64,000 bases of DNA from CAVPLM01 sp963713545 (GTDB lineage: Bacteria; Actinomycetota; Thermoleophilia; RBG-16-64-13): the NCBI GenBank assembly GCA_963713545.1, contig CAVQME010000010.1, positions 248,001 through 312,000 on the forward strand. The letters run 5' to 3'. Shown here one piece after another: positions 7,866-15,931 of this stretch (its first letter is position 1; every line of letters starts with the position of its first letter). The notes beneath the pieces are model-generated. The model saw nothing but the letters and a program-made list of their open reading frames with translations, did not search any database and was not told where the DNA came from. The position numbers were made by a program, and so were the translations under genes.

Positions 7866-8117
7866 CTACAACTTCGTTTGGATAGACAGAAGATCAATTG
7901 GAGTCACAACAGCTCGAAAAAATCTCCGTAATCGGCTAACCGTGGCCCTGGACTCACCCCGGAGGCGGACTGGCGTCAGACCGGCGAGATGGAGGTACTC
8001 CCAGAAACGGTTACCCGGCCCGGCGTAGTAGTGCCCTCGAGCCGCTGAAGCTTTGCCCGCAGCCGTGCCGCAGATCACCAAGGGCAGACCGGGAACCAGG
8101 CAGTCGGGGAAGATCAA
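7866..8117 (-). pseudogene. Truncated G/U mismatch-specific DNA glycosylase (mug-like)
   Basis: The 83-codon frame contains the N-terminal half of a Mug/TDG glycosylase: PGLPLVICGTAAGKASAARG, HYYAGPGNRFWEYLHLAGLTP. The GTxAG and YAGPGNRFW motifs form the uracil/thymine pocket. Full-length family members have about 165-180 residues, but here the similarity stops after GLTPVRLRG. Another frame briefly reads PRLADYGDFFELL before a stop, which suggests a frameshift within the old gene. The start codon is only a TTG without a ribosome site. It is almost certainly inactive. Confidence 0.65.
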
Positions 8118-8128
8118 GATCTACTGAT

Positions 8129-8533
8129 CTAGGTGACGACCTGATTGCTGAGGATGGCGGCGACACGCCCCAGATCGAGGTCGAGCCGTTCCGGGCTGAC
8201 GAGGCATTCGCCCGTTTCCATATAGATGCCCACTCGCACCCGTTTGCTCTTGACCTGGACCCAGGTGGCCGACACCAAGGGGAACCTCCGTCCTCGGGCC
8301 CCGCCGAGGCCCCCGTCCAAACAAGATCTGAGATCCTCCTTACGGAGATCGATGCCCTGCGGCACTTCGACTTCCCCGGCCAAACCGCTGGCGGTACCCG
8401 CACCCAAGAGGTTGCCCTGCCGATCGACAAGAGCCACGCCGAATACAGGTTCGGTGGTGCGTCTGGTCCAGCCCGACGCAGACGGCGAGGCAGATGGCTG
8501 AACCACGTGCGTCTCGACGACCCGCCCATCCAT
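8129..8533 (-). CDS. Hypothetical protein, 134 residues
   Basis: Not recognised. The protein looks genuinely coded: VVETHVVQPSASPS linker, then FGVALVDRQGNLLGAGTAS, IDLRKEDLRSCLDGG, FPLVSATWVQVKSKRVRVGI and a final helix LGRVAAILSNQVVT. It is mostly beta with no signal peptide or membrane segment. It ends 11 bases before the mug remnant and is transcribed in the same direction as that remnant and the nuclease-helicase, so it may belong to the same inserted segment. A G-rich ribosome-site-like patch precedes the ATG. Confidence 0.55.
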   Translation of the reverse strand: MDGRVVETHVVQPSASPSASGWTRRTTEPVFGVALVDRQGNLLGAGTASGLAGEVEVPQGIDLRKEDLRSCLDGGLGGARGRRFPLVSATWVQVKSKRVRVGIYMETGECLVSPERLDLDLGRVAAILSNQVVT

Positions 8534-9034
8534 GAGGAGACCCCCACCTCTGTACCGTGAGTTTCGAATTGCCGTGCGGAGCTTGCTGCCTTGCGGAGCT
8601 TGCGGAGGATGGTGTTGACGAGGGAGATGGACTTCGGGGTTGGATCGAGAGTTGCCGAATCTAGGGTGCGCCGTGCCCTGCAGCGGGGCTCAGGCTGGCT
8701 GCTACCGAGGGTATTTCTTCACGTCCTACGACGACGATCGTCTTGTGTGAACCATGGCAGTTCGGGTCCGATGGCGCAAGAGGTCCCCACACAGAATCGC
8801 CGCAATTTGCTTCAGAAACATGGGTAGGCCTAGTAGCCCCCGGCTTCGGCGAAGCAATCCGACCAAGGATTGGTTCTGGCGGCTTCGCCCCGCCCACCCC
8901 GCGGCCAGGCTGACCGCCGGCGCCTCCGCCCCACCCGGTCCAGACAGCGCCAGATCTTACCCGCACCCGTGGCACCACCCCGGCCGCGCCGTCGCGCCCG
9001 TCCCTGTCGCCAAGTCGCCACGTCACCCGTATAA
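8534..9034. other. 500-base stretch without a recognisable gene
   Basis: Six-frame reading shows only short frames with proline/arginine-rich translations and no family motif. The right end runs into the exporter promoter at 9035-9069. No tRNA-like structure, long repeat or terminal inverted repeat was seen. Confidence 0.6.
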
Positions 9035-9069
9035 CGAACTCTTGACTATTATCAACTTAATACTATACT
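9035..9069 (+). promoter_or_regulatory. Exporter promoter with probable PadR operator
   Basis: TTGACT (9042-9047), 16-base spacer, TATACT (9064-9069). Bases 9035-9067 are the reverse complement of the padR promoter sequence 5655-5687 with 30 of 33 identical. Expected transcription start is near 9076, giving a leader of about 70 bases before the permease ATG at 9147. Confidence 0.7.
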
Positions 9070-9146
9070 TGATTTGCTAGCAAGCGCAGGCTGCGAATGG
9101 TTTGGACTGGGTACCAAAACACGAATCAGGCAACAGGAGGCAACGA

Positions 9147-10304
9147 ATGCGAACTCTTCGAAACGTCTTCCGGCGCAAGCTGAGGGTCCTGCTGACCATC
9201 TTTGGCATCACTATCGGGGTGCTGGCCCTGGTGGTCATGGGCAGCATGGCCGAGAAGATCAACATGCTCGTTTCGGGCGGCACCGAGTACTACTCCGACA
9301 AGGTCACCGTGCAGGCCGAGGGCACCTCCCTGTTCACGGACGCGCCGCTCTCTCTAGAGAAGTACGACGCCATAAAGAGCGTGCCCGGGGTGGCCGAGGT
9401 CTCGGGCAGCATCGACACATTGCTCGACACCGAGACCTCCGTTTCCTTCGGTATGCCCCCGATGATCTCCGGCAGCGACCTGCGTGGACAGGATCTGGAG
9501 AGCTTCGAGATGAGCTACACCGAGGGGCGGGCGCTGACCCCTGACGACATGAGGTCGGTAGCGGTGGGCTCCGATCTGGTCGATAAGCTCGGTGCCGAGG
9601 TGGGCGGCACCGTCACTGTGCGAGGCGAGCAGTTCACCGTAGTCGGGATACTCGACAAGACCCTCACCGCCCCGGACACCTCGGTCTACATGACCCTCCC
9701 CGACGCGCAGAGGCTTTTCGTGCAAGACCTGCCCGAAGTGATCCGCGGCCAGGTGGACCAGAGCGATCTGGTCACCTCCTTCGTGGTCTACCCCACTCCG
9801 GGCACCGATCCGGAGAAGCTGGCCTCAACCATCAATGAGGCCGTCCCTGGAGTACTGGCCACCGGTCCGCAGGCGTTCCAAGACCAGGTGGCGAGCGCGA
9901 TGGGGATATTCAACGCCATCCTTTACGGCATCGCGATCATCGCCCTCTTCGTGGGCGGGCTCTCTGTCATAAACACCATGACGATGTCGGTGAACGAGCG
10001 CACCCGCGAGATCGGGGTACGCAAGGCCATCGGCGCTTCCGACGGCCAGATCGTGGGACAGTTCTTGAGCGAGTCCGGGTTCATCGGTTTGATCGGGGGA
10101 ATCTCGGGCCTGTTCCTGGGGTGGCTGGCGGTGACCGTGACCGACAAGCTGCTCGAGCCCCGCAACCTGGATCTGTTCCTGGTCACTCCCAGGCTGGCCA
10201 TCGGAGCGGTCGCCTTCGCGGTGCTCCTGGGTCTGGTGAGCGGGCTTTATCCTTCCCTGCACGCGGCCCGGCTACAGCCGGTCCTCGCACTTCGTTACGA
10301 ATAG
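9147..10304 (+). CDS. MacB/FtsX-type ABC transporter permease (copy 1)
   Basis: 385 residues from the ATG at 9147, preceded by AGGAGG; the in-frame upstream ATG at 9102 lacks a ribosome site and extends past where the paralogue at 25237 starts. N-terminal membrane segment LTIFGITIGVLALVVMG, a large extracytoplasmic MacB-type periplasmic-core domain (residues about 45-255), then three C-terminal segments of the FtsX domain with the signature INTMTMSVNERTREIGVRKAIGA. MacB-type transporters act mechanically, moving drugs, peptides or lipoproteins rather than pumping through a channel. It forms an operon with the ATPase 9 bases downstream, driven by the PadR-type promoter. Confidence 0.92.
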   Translation: MRTLRNVFRRKLRVLLTIFGITIGVLALVVMGSMAEKINMLVSGGTEYYSDKVTVQAEGTSLFTDAPLSLEKYDAIKSVPGVAEVSGSIDTLLDTETSVSFGMPPMISGSDLRGQDLESFEMSYTEGRALTPDDMRSVAVGSDLVDKLGAEVGGTVTVRGEQFTVVGILDKTLTAPDTSVYMTLPDAQRLFVQDLPEVIRGQVDQSDLVTSFVVYPTPGTDPEKLASTINEAVPGVLATGPQAFQDQVASAMGIFNAILYGIAIIALFVGGLSVINTMTMSVNERTREIGVRKAIGASDGQIVGQFLSESGFIGLIGGISGLFLGWLAVTVTDKLLEPRNLDLFLVTPRLAIGAVAFAVLLGLVSGLYPSLHAARLQPVLALRYE

Positions 10305-10313
10305 GAGAGAACG

Positions 10314-11177
10314 ATGCACGAGACGACAAGCACCATCCCCCGCGACGAGACCGTGGAGGGGCACGAGAACACGGATCCGCGCATCGCCGGTGATCAAGCC
10401 TACATCGACGAGATCTTGGACAGCTGCTGGAGCACCGATCCTGAGACGACCGGGGCGACCGAACGCTCCTCGTCGAGGCGCGCGGTGAAGACGCTCATCC
10501 GCGGGGTGGGTATCCGCAAACGCTACGTGATGGGTGAAGACAACTACGTCGACGCCCTCCAGGACGCCTCGCTCGAGATCGGGGAGGGCGAGATGGTGGG
10601 GGTCATGGGTCCGTCGGGTTCCGGGAAGTCCACGCTGCTCCACATACTCGGCTGCCTCGATTCCGTTGATTCGGGCGAGGTGTGGCTCGACGGACGCCGA
10701 GTGGACAGCCTGAGCCGGCGCGATCTGGCCCGGCTGAGGCGGAACGAGGTGGGCTTCATCTTCCAGACCTTCAATCTGGTGGCAAGCTTAACCGCTCTCG
10801 AGAACGTCATGCTGGCGGCCGAGTACGCCGGGAGAGGGAGGCGCGAAGCCCGCGAAGCGGCGCGGAGCGCGCTGGCTCAGGTGGGCCTGGCCGACCGGGA
10901 GGACCACCGGCCGACCGAGCTGTCCGGCGGCCAACAGCAGCGGGTGGCGATCGCCCGGGCCCTGGTGAACGGCCCCAAGGTCATCTTCGGCGATGAGCCC
11001 ACCGGTAACCTGGACTCCGCCAGTTCGGCCGAGATCGTTCAGATGATGCACCGGATCAACCGCGACACGGGCACGACGTTCGTGCTGGTCACCCACGATG
11101 CCCGCGTCGCGGCGACCTGCGACCGGGTGTTCCAGATGTTGGACGGCCGGGTGACTAACGGGCACCGGGCAGAGTAG
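10314..11177 (+). CDS. MacB/LolD-type ABC transporter ATPase with N-terminal extension (copy 1)
   Basis: 287 residues. Residues 61-287 form a LolD/MacB-type ATPase: Walker A GPSGSGKST, Q-loop FIFQTFNL, signature LSGGQQQRVAIARAL, Walker B VIFGDEPTGNLD and H-loop LVTHD. Residues 1-60 are an acidic, probably disordered extension absent from the paralogue at 26404-27087. A start at a codon near residue 55 cannot be excluded, but a GGAGAG site precedes the ATG at 10314. It powers the permease at 9147-10304. Confidence 0.92.
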   Translation: MHETTSTIPRDETVEGHENTDPRIAGDQAYIDEILDSCWSTDPETTGATERSSSRRAVKTLIRGVGIRKRYVMGEDNYVDALQDASLEIGEGEMVGVMGPSGSGKSTLLHILGCLDSVDSGEVWLDGRRVDSLSRRDLARLRRNEVGFIFQTFNLVASLTALENVMLAAEYAGRGRREAREAARSALAQVGLADREDHRPTELSGGQQQRVAIARALVNGPKVIFGDEPTGNLDSASSAEIVQMMHRINRDTGTTFVLVTHDARVAATCDRVFQMLDGRVTNGHRAE

Positions 11178-11182
11178 GCACG

Positions 11183-11261
11183 CGCCGGCCGCGTCGGCCG
11201 GCGAACACCGGACCCCCCTGCCACGCCGGGGCGCGGACGCCGAAGGAGTCCGCGCCCCGGC
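11183..11261 (+). terminator. Tandem hairpins ending the exporter operon
   Basis: First hairpin CGCCGGCC (11183-11190) with GGCCGGCG (11196-11203). Second hairpin has perfect 14-base arms, GCCGGGGCGCGGAC (11225-11238) and GTCCGCGCCCCGGC (11248-11261), with a 9-base loop. Only a weak T-rich tail follows. Confidence 0.65.
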
Positions 11262-11348
11262 TTCAGCGTTCAGACGGGGCATTGCACACCCCGACGAAGC
11301 GGCGGACAATGGCTTTGCCGTACACACTGCCACGAAAGCGCCACCACC

Positions 11349-12939
11349 ATGTCCACTACCCCAGACGAACTCTCCGCGGCCCGCGAACGGATCGCAACTG
11401 CCTACGACCCGCTTCTGTTGGAAGATGCCGGCCATCGGCTGGCTGAGCTCCTGGCTGCCCACCTGGCGCGGGTGGAGCGCTCGGAAGGTGCTGTGCTGCC
11501 CTGGGTAGAACCTCTGGAGGGAGTCCGTGAGGCCGCGGCGCTGCTGCGCGCGGCGCCCGGCGTCCACAAGCCCGCCAGCGGGGCCGGCGGCACCGAACCC
11601 ATCATGCCGAATCTGCCGGGTGCCTACTCCGTCACGACGGATCCGCCGGGGACCGACCTCACGGCCGAGTTCGCCCGGCTCGTGAAGACCATGCTCGACC
11701 GGGGTCTCAACCTGCACAACCCCCGGTACATCGGGCACCAGGTGGCGGCGTCTGTGCCAATCGCCGGGTTGTTCGACGCCGTGGGCTCAGTTACCAATCA
11801 GTCGACGGCAATCTACGAGATGGGGCCGTGGTCGACCGCCGTCGAGCAGGCCATGATCGGGGAATTGGGAACGGCAATCGGCTGGGAACCCGGGACCTTC
11901 GCCGGCGCGGTGACGCACGGTGGATCGCTCGCCAACCTCACCGCCCTGCTGACCGCGCGCAACGTTGCTCTGGGCGACGTCTGGGAGCGCGGCATGACGC
12001 AAGACGGGCCCTGCCCCGTACTCCTGGCCCACGCCGACGCGCACTACAGCGTGGCTCGGGCCGCGGGCATCCTGGGTCTGGGTAGCCGGCAGATCGTGCG
12101 CGTGGGCCTGGACGAGCAGGGCGCATGGACCCACGGCTGCTGGACGAAGAACTGACCCATCTCCGCGCGCAAGGCCATCCGATAGTGGCGGTCACAGCCT
12201 GTGCCTGCGCCACCCCCACCGGCGCGTTCGACCAACTTGAAGAGATCGCCGCCGTGTGCCGCCGGCACGGAGTCTGGCTGCACGTCGACGCCGCGCACGG
12301 AGGCGCGGCCGTGCTCAGCGACCGGTACCGCCACTTGGTGGCCGGGCTCGAGCAGGCAGACAGCGTCGCCTGGGACGCGCACAAGATGCTCTTCGTCCCG
12401 CCCTTTGCGCCTTCGTGTTCTACCGCGACAGGCGCCACGCTTTCGCCGCCTTCAGCCAGGACGCGCCTTACTTGTTCGACCCCGCCGCACCCGGCCTGGC
12501 CGACTACGACAGCAGCATGAAGACGGTGGAGTGCACCAAGCGGGCGGCGGCCTTCGGGCTCTGGGGAGTGTGGTCGTTGTTCGGCCGTCAACTGTTCGCC
12601 GACATGGTCGACGTTACCTTCTCCCTCGGCCGCACTTTCTACGAGAAGCTACTGGCGGCGGGGGATTTCGTCCCTCTGCACGAGCCCCAGTGCAATATCG
12701 TGGTCTTCCGCCACATCCCGGCCGAACTACGCGATGCTCCCGCCGAGCGTGTGGGCGAGTTCCAGCTCGAGCTGCGGCGCCGGATCATCGAGTCGGGGGA
12801 GTTCTACATCGTCCCCTTCAAGCGCGACGGCGTGGGCGCCCTCCGCGTGACCATCATCAACCCACTCACCACACCGGCGCACCTCGACCAGTTGATGGAC
12901 GCTCTGCGCCGCCAGGGACGCCAGCTGCTCGACGGTTGA
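11349..12939 (+). pseudogene. Group II PLP-dependent amino-acid decarboxylase with two frameshifts
   Basis: The gene reads continuously as an aromatic/diaminobutyrate-type PLP decarboxylase of about 530 residues only if two single bases are restored. Part 1 (11349 to about 12120) carries NPRYIGHQ and VTHGGSLANLTALLTARN. Part 2 (about 12120-12405) carries HVDAAHGGAAV and the Schiff-base lysine in AWDAHKMLFVP. Part 3 (about 12406-12939) runs AFVFYRDRRHAFAAF to the end. Each shift behaves as one lost base (near 12121 and near 12408), and protein similarity is intact on both sides, so this is either a very young pseudogene or an assembly error. Substrate cannot be assigned. Confidence 0.8.
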
Positions 12940-12978
12940 CGCCCACCCTGCGACCAGACTGATGGTCTGCGCGCGTTC

Positions 12979-13200
12979 CTAATCCCGAGAGGCGACCGGG
13001 CTCGGACCGAAGCGGCGCACCGCGCGAGCGTGCGCCCGGGTAGCCTCGACCTCACGATCCCGAGGAGTAGCCGACGTCACCAGTGTGCTCAGCAGGACCC
13101 GGGAGGCATCGGCTACGACGTCGACGGCCCGGTCGAAGGCCTGCTCGTTGGCCACCGACGGCTTTGCGAACCCGCTGATCTTCCGCACAGGCCCACACAA
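12979..13200 (-). pseudogene. DUF2277-family gene lacking its N-terminus
   Basis: The 73-codon frame reads RKISGFAKPSVANEQAFDRAVD, then LLSTLVTSATPRDREVEATRAHARA, which matches the C-terminal two thirds of DUF2277 proteins (about 90-95 residues). The conserved MCRNIRTL opening and the next 20 residues of the family are absent; upstream sequence in frame gives unrelated residues. The break lies close to 13195, next to the PIN module at 13263-13892. The function of DUF2277 is unknown. Confidence 0.6.
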
Positions 13201-13222
13201 GACTCCGGAGAAACTCCAGGGA

Positions 13223-13262
13223 TTGGTATCATAAAGGTAACTAAATGGTATATACTGCGGAC
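13223..13262 (+). promoter_or_regulatory. Leaderless promoter of the third PIN module
   Basis: TATACT (13251-13256) lies exactly six bases upstream of the antitoxin ATG at 13263, placing the transcription start on the start codon. No ribosome site is present. TGGTAT occurs twice (13224-13229 and 13246-13251), 22 bases apart, as possible operator half-sites. Confidence 0.5.
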
Positions 13263-13478
13263 ATGAGTTCGATACTCATCAAAGACATTCCCGCCGAGCT
13301 GCACGAACGACTGCGGGAGGCCGCTGCGCGCGACCACCGTTCCATGAACAAAGAGGTAGTCGCGTTGCTCGAGGCGGCTCTTGCGGCCCGTCCCCCAGAA
13401 CTGCCACGACCCATCCAAGCCGCGTTTCCCCTGACCGATGGCTGGTTGGAGCGAGCGGTCACCGAGGGTCGCACCTAG
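13263..13478 (+). CDS. FitA-type ribbon-helix-helix antitoxin
   Basis: 71 residues beginning MSSILIKDIPAELHERLREAA, the strand-helix opening of FitA/Phd-like RHH antitoxins, followed by RSMNKEVVALLEAAL and a C-terminal toxin-binding tail. The ATG at 13263 is chosen over 13245 because the family begins here and the -10 box TATACT would otherwise lie inside the gene. The stop is 12 bases before the PIN toxin. Confidence 0.85.
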   Translation: MSSILIKDIPAELHERLREAAARDHRSMNKEVVALLEAALAARPPELPRPIQAAFPLTDGWLERAVTEGRT

Positions 13479-13490
13479 GCGCCAGGACCG

Positions 13491-13892
13491 ATGCTAGTAG
13501 TCGATACGAACGTCGTCGCCTACCTCCTGGTGGAGGGCGAGAAGACGGCCCAAGCCCGCGGTCTCTGGGCCACAGATCCAGACTGGCGTGCTCCGCGGCT
13601 TCTGTCCTACGAACTTGCAAACGTGTTCTGCCAACTGATCGGGCAGCAGGCCATCAGCTTCGAGGAAGGGGTGGCCGGCCTTGACATCGGTCTTGGGCTC
13701 GTGCGCGCCGTAGACAGGAACCCAGCGCACGCCCGGGTCCTCGAGATCGCCTCGAGCTTGACGATCAGCGCCTACGATGCCTGCTATCTGGCGACGGCCG
13801 AGGCGATGGGCTCTCCACTCGTCACTGAGGATGCCCGTCTTCTCCGCCTGGCCCCCCAAATAGCGCGATCCCTGGAGTCATTCCAGCCATAG
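13491..13892 (+). CDS. PIN-domain toxin (VapC/FitB-like)
   Basis: 133 residues: N-terminal MLVVDTNVVAYLLVEG, central YELANVFCQL, and late ISAYDACYLATAEAMGSPLVTED, with the acidic residues expected of the PIN metal site. It is paired with the RHH antitoxin 12 bases upstream. The order and lengths are those of a complete FitAB/VapBC module, so it is probably functional. Confidence 0.9.
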   Translation: MLVVDTNVVAYLLVEGEKTAQARGLWATDPDWRAPRLLSYELANVFCQLIGQQAISFEEGVAGLDIGLGLVRAVDRNPAHARVLEIASSLTISAYDACYLATAEAMGSPLVTEDARLLRLAPQIARSLESFQP

Positions 13893-14013
13893 GGGCCGTT
13901 TCTGCGGTCGACGCCGTTCGCTCGTGATTGCCTTGCTGCAGGCGCTCCCTCAAACCCAGAGCCTGGCACCGGCGCAGCTCTGCCCGCGGAATCCTCCCCT
14001 ACCGGCCGTCCCC

Positions 14014-14901
14014 CTACCCGACCAGTAACATGGGCGTCTTCTTGACCAGGTGGATGACGTTCTCGGTCACGCTACCGAACACCATCCGGCTGAGTCCGGT
14101 GTGACCACGTGTCGCCATGGAGATCAGCTGGGCCGGATTGTCCTTGAGGAACTGTATGATGGTCGTCGCGGGTTCGCCTATCAGCATGACGCTGCGGGCA
14201 TCGAGACCCGCTTCCCGTATCGATCCCGCGATCCCGTCGAGGTAGGCCTTCATCCGCGCCCGGTGCTCCTCCTGCTCCTGCAGAGCCGAGCGAGTCAAAC
14301 GTATGTAGTCGACGTCTTCCACGTGGACCAGGACCAGCTCCGACTGTTCGCCTCTCTGCTTGGCGACGGCGATAGCATGAGGCAGCACAGCTTCCGACTG
14401 TTTGGTGCCGCTCAAGGGGATGACCTGGGTCCTCTTTGGCAGCATGTCGAGGATGACTTCTTCGCGGAGCTGGGATGGGACCAGCCAGATAGGAGCATTC
14501 GAGGCGTGGATGACCTTGGAGGCGACGCTTCCGAGATCCCATGATCCGATGCCAGATCTCCCATGAGTGGACATCATCACGAGATCTATGTCATGTCCAT
14601 CGACATACCTGAGGATCTCTTCGGCCGGGTTCCCTACCACCACGTTGCCCTGGGCACGGATGCATTCGGTCAGGGCCTCGCCGCCGTATCTCGAGCTTAT
14701 CTCCTGGGCTCTCGCGCACATGATCTCTGCCTGGTGTTCCATGTAGGCTTTGCGCATCGGTAGCTGTTCGGCCTCGTGTGGATCACAAACGTGCAACAGC
14801 TCCAGGTCGATGCCCAGTCTTCCGGAGAGCTCTTGAGCGTACTTGAGAACCACCTCCGCCAACTCCGAGCCATCCAGCAGAACCAACATTGTCTTATACA
14901 C
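14014..14901 (-). CDS. Tandem universal stress protein (UspA domains x2)
   Basis: 295 residues from a GTG at 14901 with GGGAGG 7 bases upstream. Two Usp domains: residues 1-145 (YKTMLVLLDGSELAE ... STHGRSGIGSWDLGS) and 155-295 (TQVIPLSGTKQSE ... ATRGHTGLSRMVFGSVTENV). Both carry the G-x2-G-x9-G-S nucleotide-binding motif, so it probably binds ATP. It stands alone, transcribed away from the PIN module. An ATG further upstream (14952) would add residues unlike the family. Confidence 0.9.
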   Translation of the reverse strand: MYKTMLVLLDGSELAEVVLKYAQELSGRLGIDLELLHVCDPHEAEQLPMRKAYMEHQAEIMCARAQEISSRYGGEALTECIRAQGNVVVGNPAEEILRYVDGHDIDLVMMSTHGRSGIGSWDLGSVASKVIHASNAPIWLVPSQLREEVILDMLPKRTQVIPLSGTKQSEAVLPHAIAVAKQRGEQSELVLVHVEDVDYIRLTRSALQEQEEHRARMKAYLDGIAGSIREAGLDARSVMLIGEPATTIIQFLKDNPAQLISMATRGHTGLSRMVFGSVTENVIHLVKKTPMLLVG

Positions 14902-15123
14902 GGCAAGGCCTCCCGACAACCCGAGGATTCGACTGCATCCGTTGGCCCACACCTACATCGTACAGCTTTTGCCGTCCAGATGGCGGAGAGCCATTAGCCT
15001 GTGGACGTGGTCCACTCAGGTCTCGAGCATCCGGAGGATCGTCCGCCACGCCGGCCAGCTGTCAGTCGACGTGAAAGGGATGCCGCTTCATTCGACAACT
15101 TGGAATTCGCAGAAGACCGACCC

Positions 15124-15876
15124 TCACTTCTCGCGTCTACAATCATTGAGCAACCGGAGACATACTTTGCTGAGTAGACTCACCCCCATCGCAAGCGACC
15201 TCTCATCGATGTCAAACGAAGAGGTGTGATGGCCTCCCGCGAGGTCACTACCGATGATAATGAACGCACCATGGCCGCCCGTCTTTGCTACTTCTGCAAG
15301 GAACACGTTTCCATCCTCGGCCACCCTGGACTCTACCCAGTCTCTCGCCTCTGTCAGCTCCGGCATCCCTTCTGCGCAATCCTTGATAACGTTCGCCAGG
15401 GTGGAAGATTGCGATGAGATCGGCGCTCTCCCTATCAATCGCTGCTCGGCAACGACACCCCATGTTTCCGCGGAGCCCTTGATCACCTGCCGCACTCGAT
15501 CGGTGGCATAGTCATGGATCTCGTTCTTGTCCGCCCAGTATCCGAGTTCGATGGTCGCCTTGCCGGGAATGATCACCTGGGATTCCCCAGCCCTGAGAAC
15601 CCCAACATTCAGGCTGAACCAACCGTCGCTATGCGAACCGATGCCGTGCAGAGCAAGTGAAGCTGAAGCAGCGGCAAGAAGAGCATTCTTGCCGCTCTGC
15701 GGTTCGTTGCTCGCGTGGGCCTCGGCTCCGAAGAAGTCAACCGCATACTCCAGGAAATCAGAGACAAGGCCGGCAGTCCTGAACTCACCGAACCCGGGCT
15801 CGGGAAACCTGTGGAAATCCCTTCGCAGGCTGACGAGGTCCTGAGTGCAGAATCCCGTGCTCCCAGCATGCTTCAT
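15124..15876 (-). pseudogene. AbgA-like M20 amidohydrolase with a large internal deletion
   Basis: The 250-codon frame begins like aminobenzoyl-glutamate hydrolase (LRRDFHRFPEPGFGEFRTAGLV) and ends like it (GAFIIIGSDLAGGHHTSSFDIDE). Between residues about 42 and 48 it jumps straight to FFGAEAHASNEPQSGKNALLAA, the dimerisation domain. About 130 residues, including the HxCGHD and EE metal-binding motifs of M20D peptidases, are missing, without a frame break. The product cannot hold the di-metal site and is probably inactive. It is last in the minus-strand liv/amidohydrolase block. Confidence 0.75.
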
Positions 15877-15931
15877 GGTTTCCGTTCCCCCTTTTCTCCG
15901 CTTCGGCCAGCGAGGACGCGAGCGCGGCCGT

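Noticed and set aside
7866..8117. Possible second selenoprotein: TGA after the frame that reads PRLADYGDFFELL in the mug remnant
   Set aside because: The codons beyond the TGA do not continue the glycosylase, and the gene is already truncated and frame-shifted; there is no Cys position to replace.
8661..9026. 121-codon frame on the minus strand as a gene
   Set aside because: Translation is Gly/Arg/Pro-rich with no family motif, no ribosome site, and it runs close to the exporter promoter at 9035-9069; typical of GC-rich chance frames.
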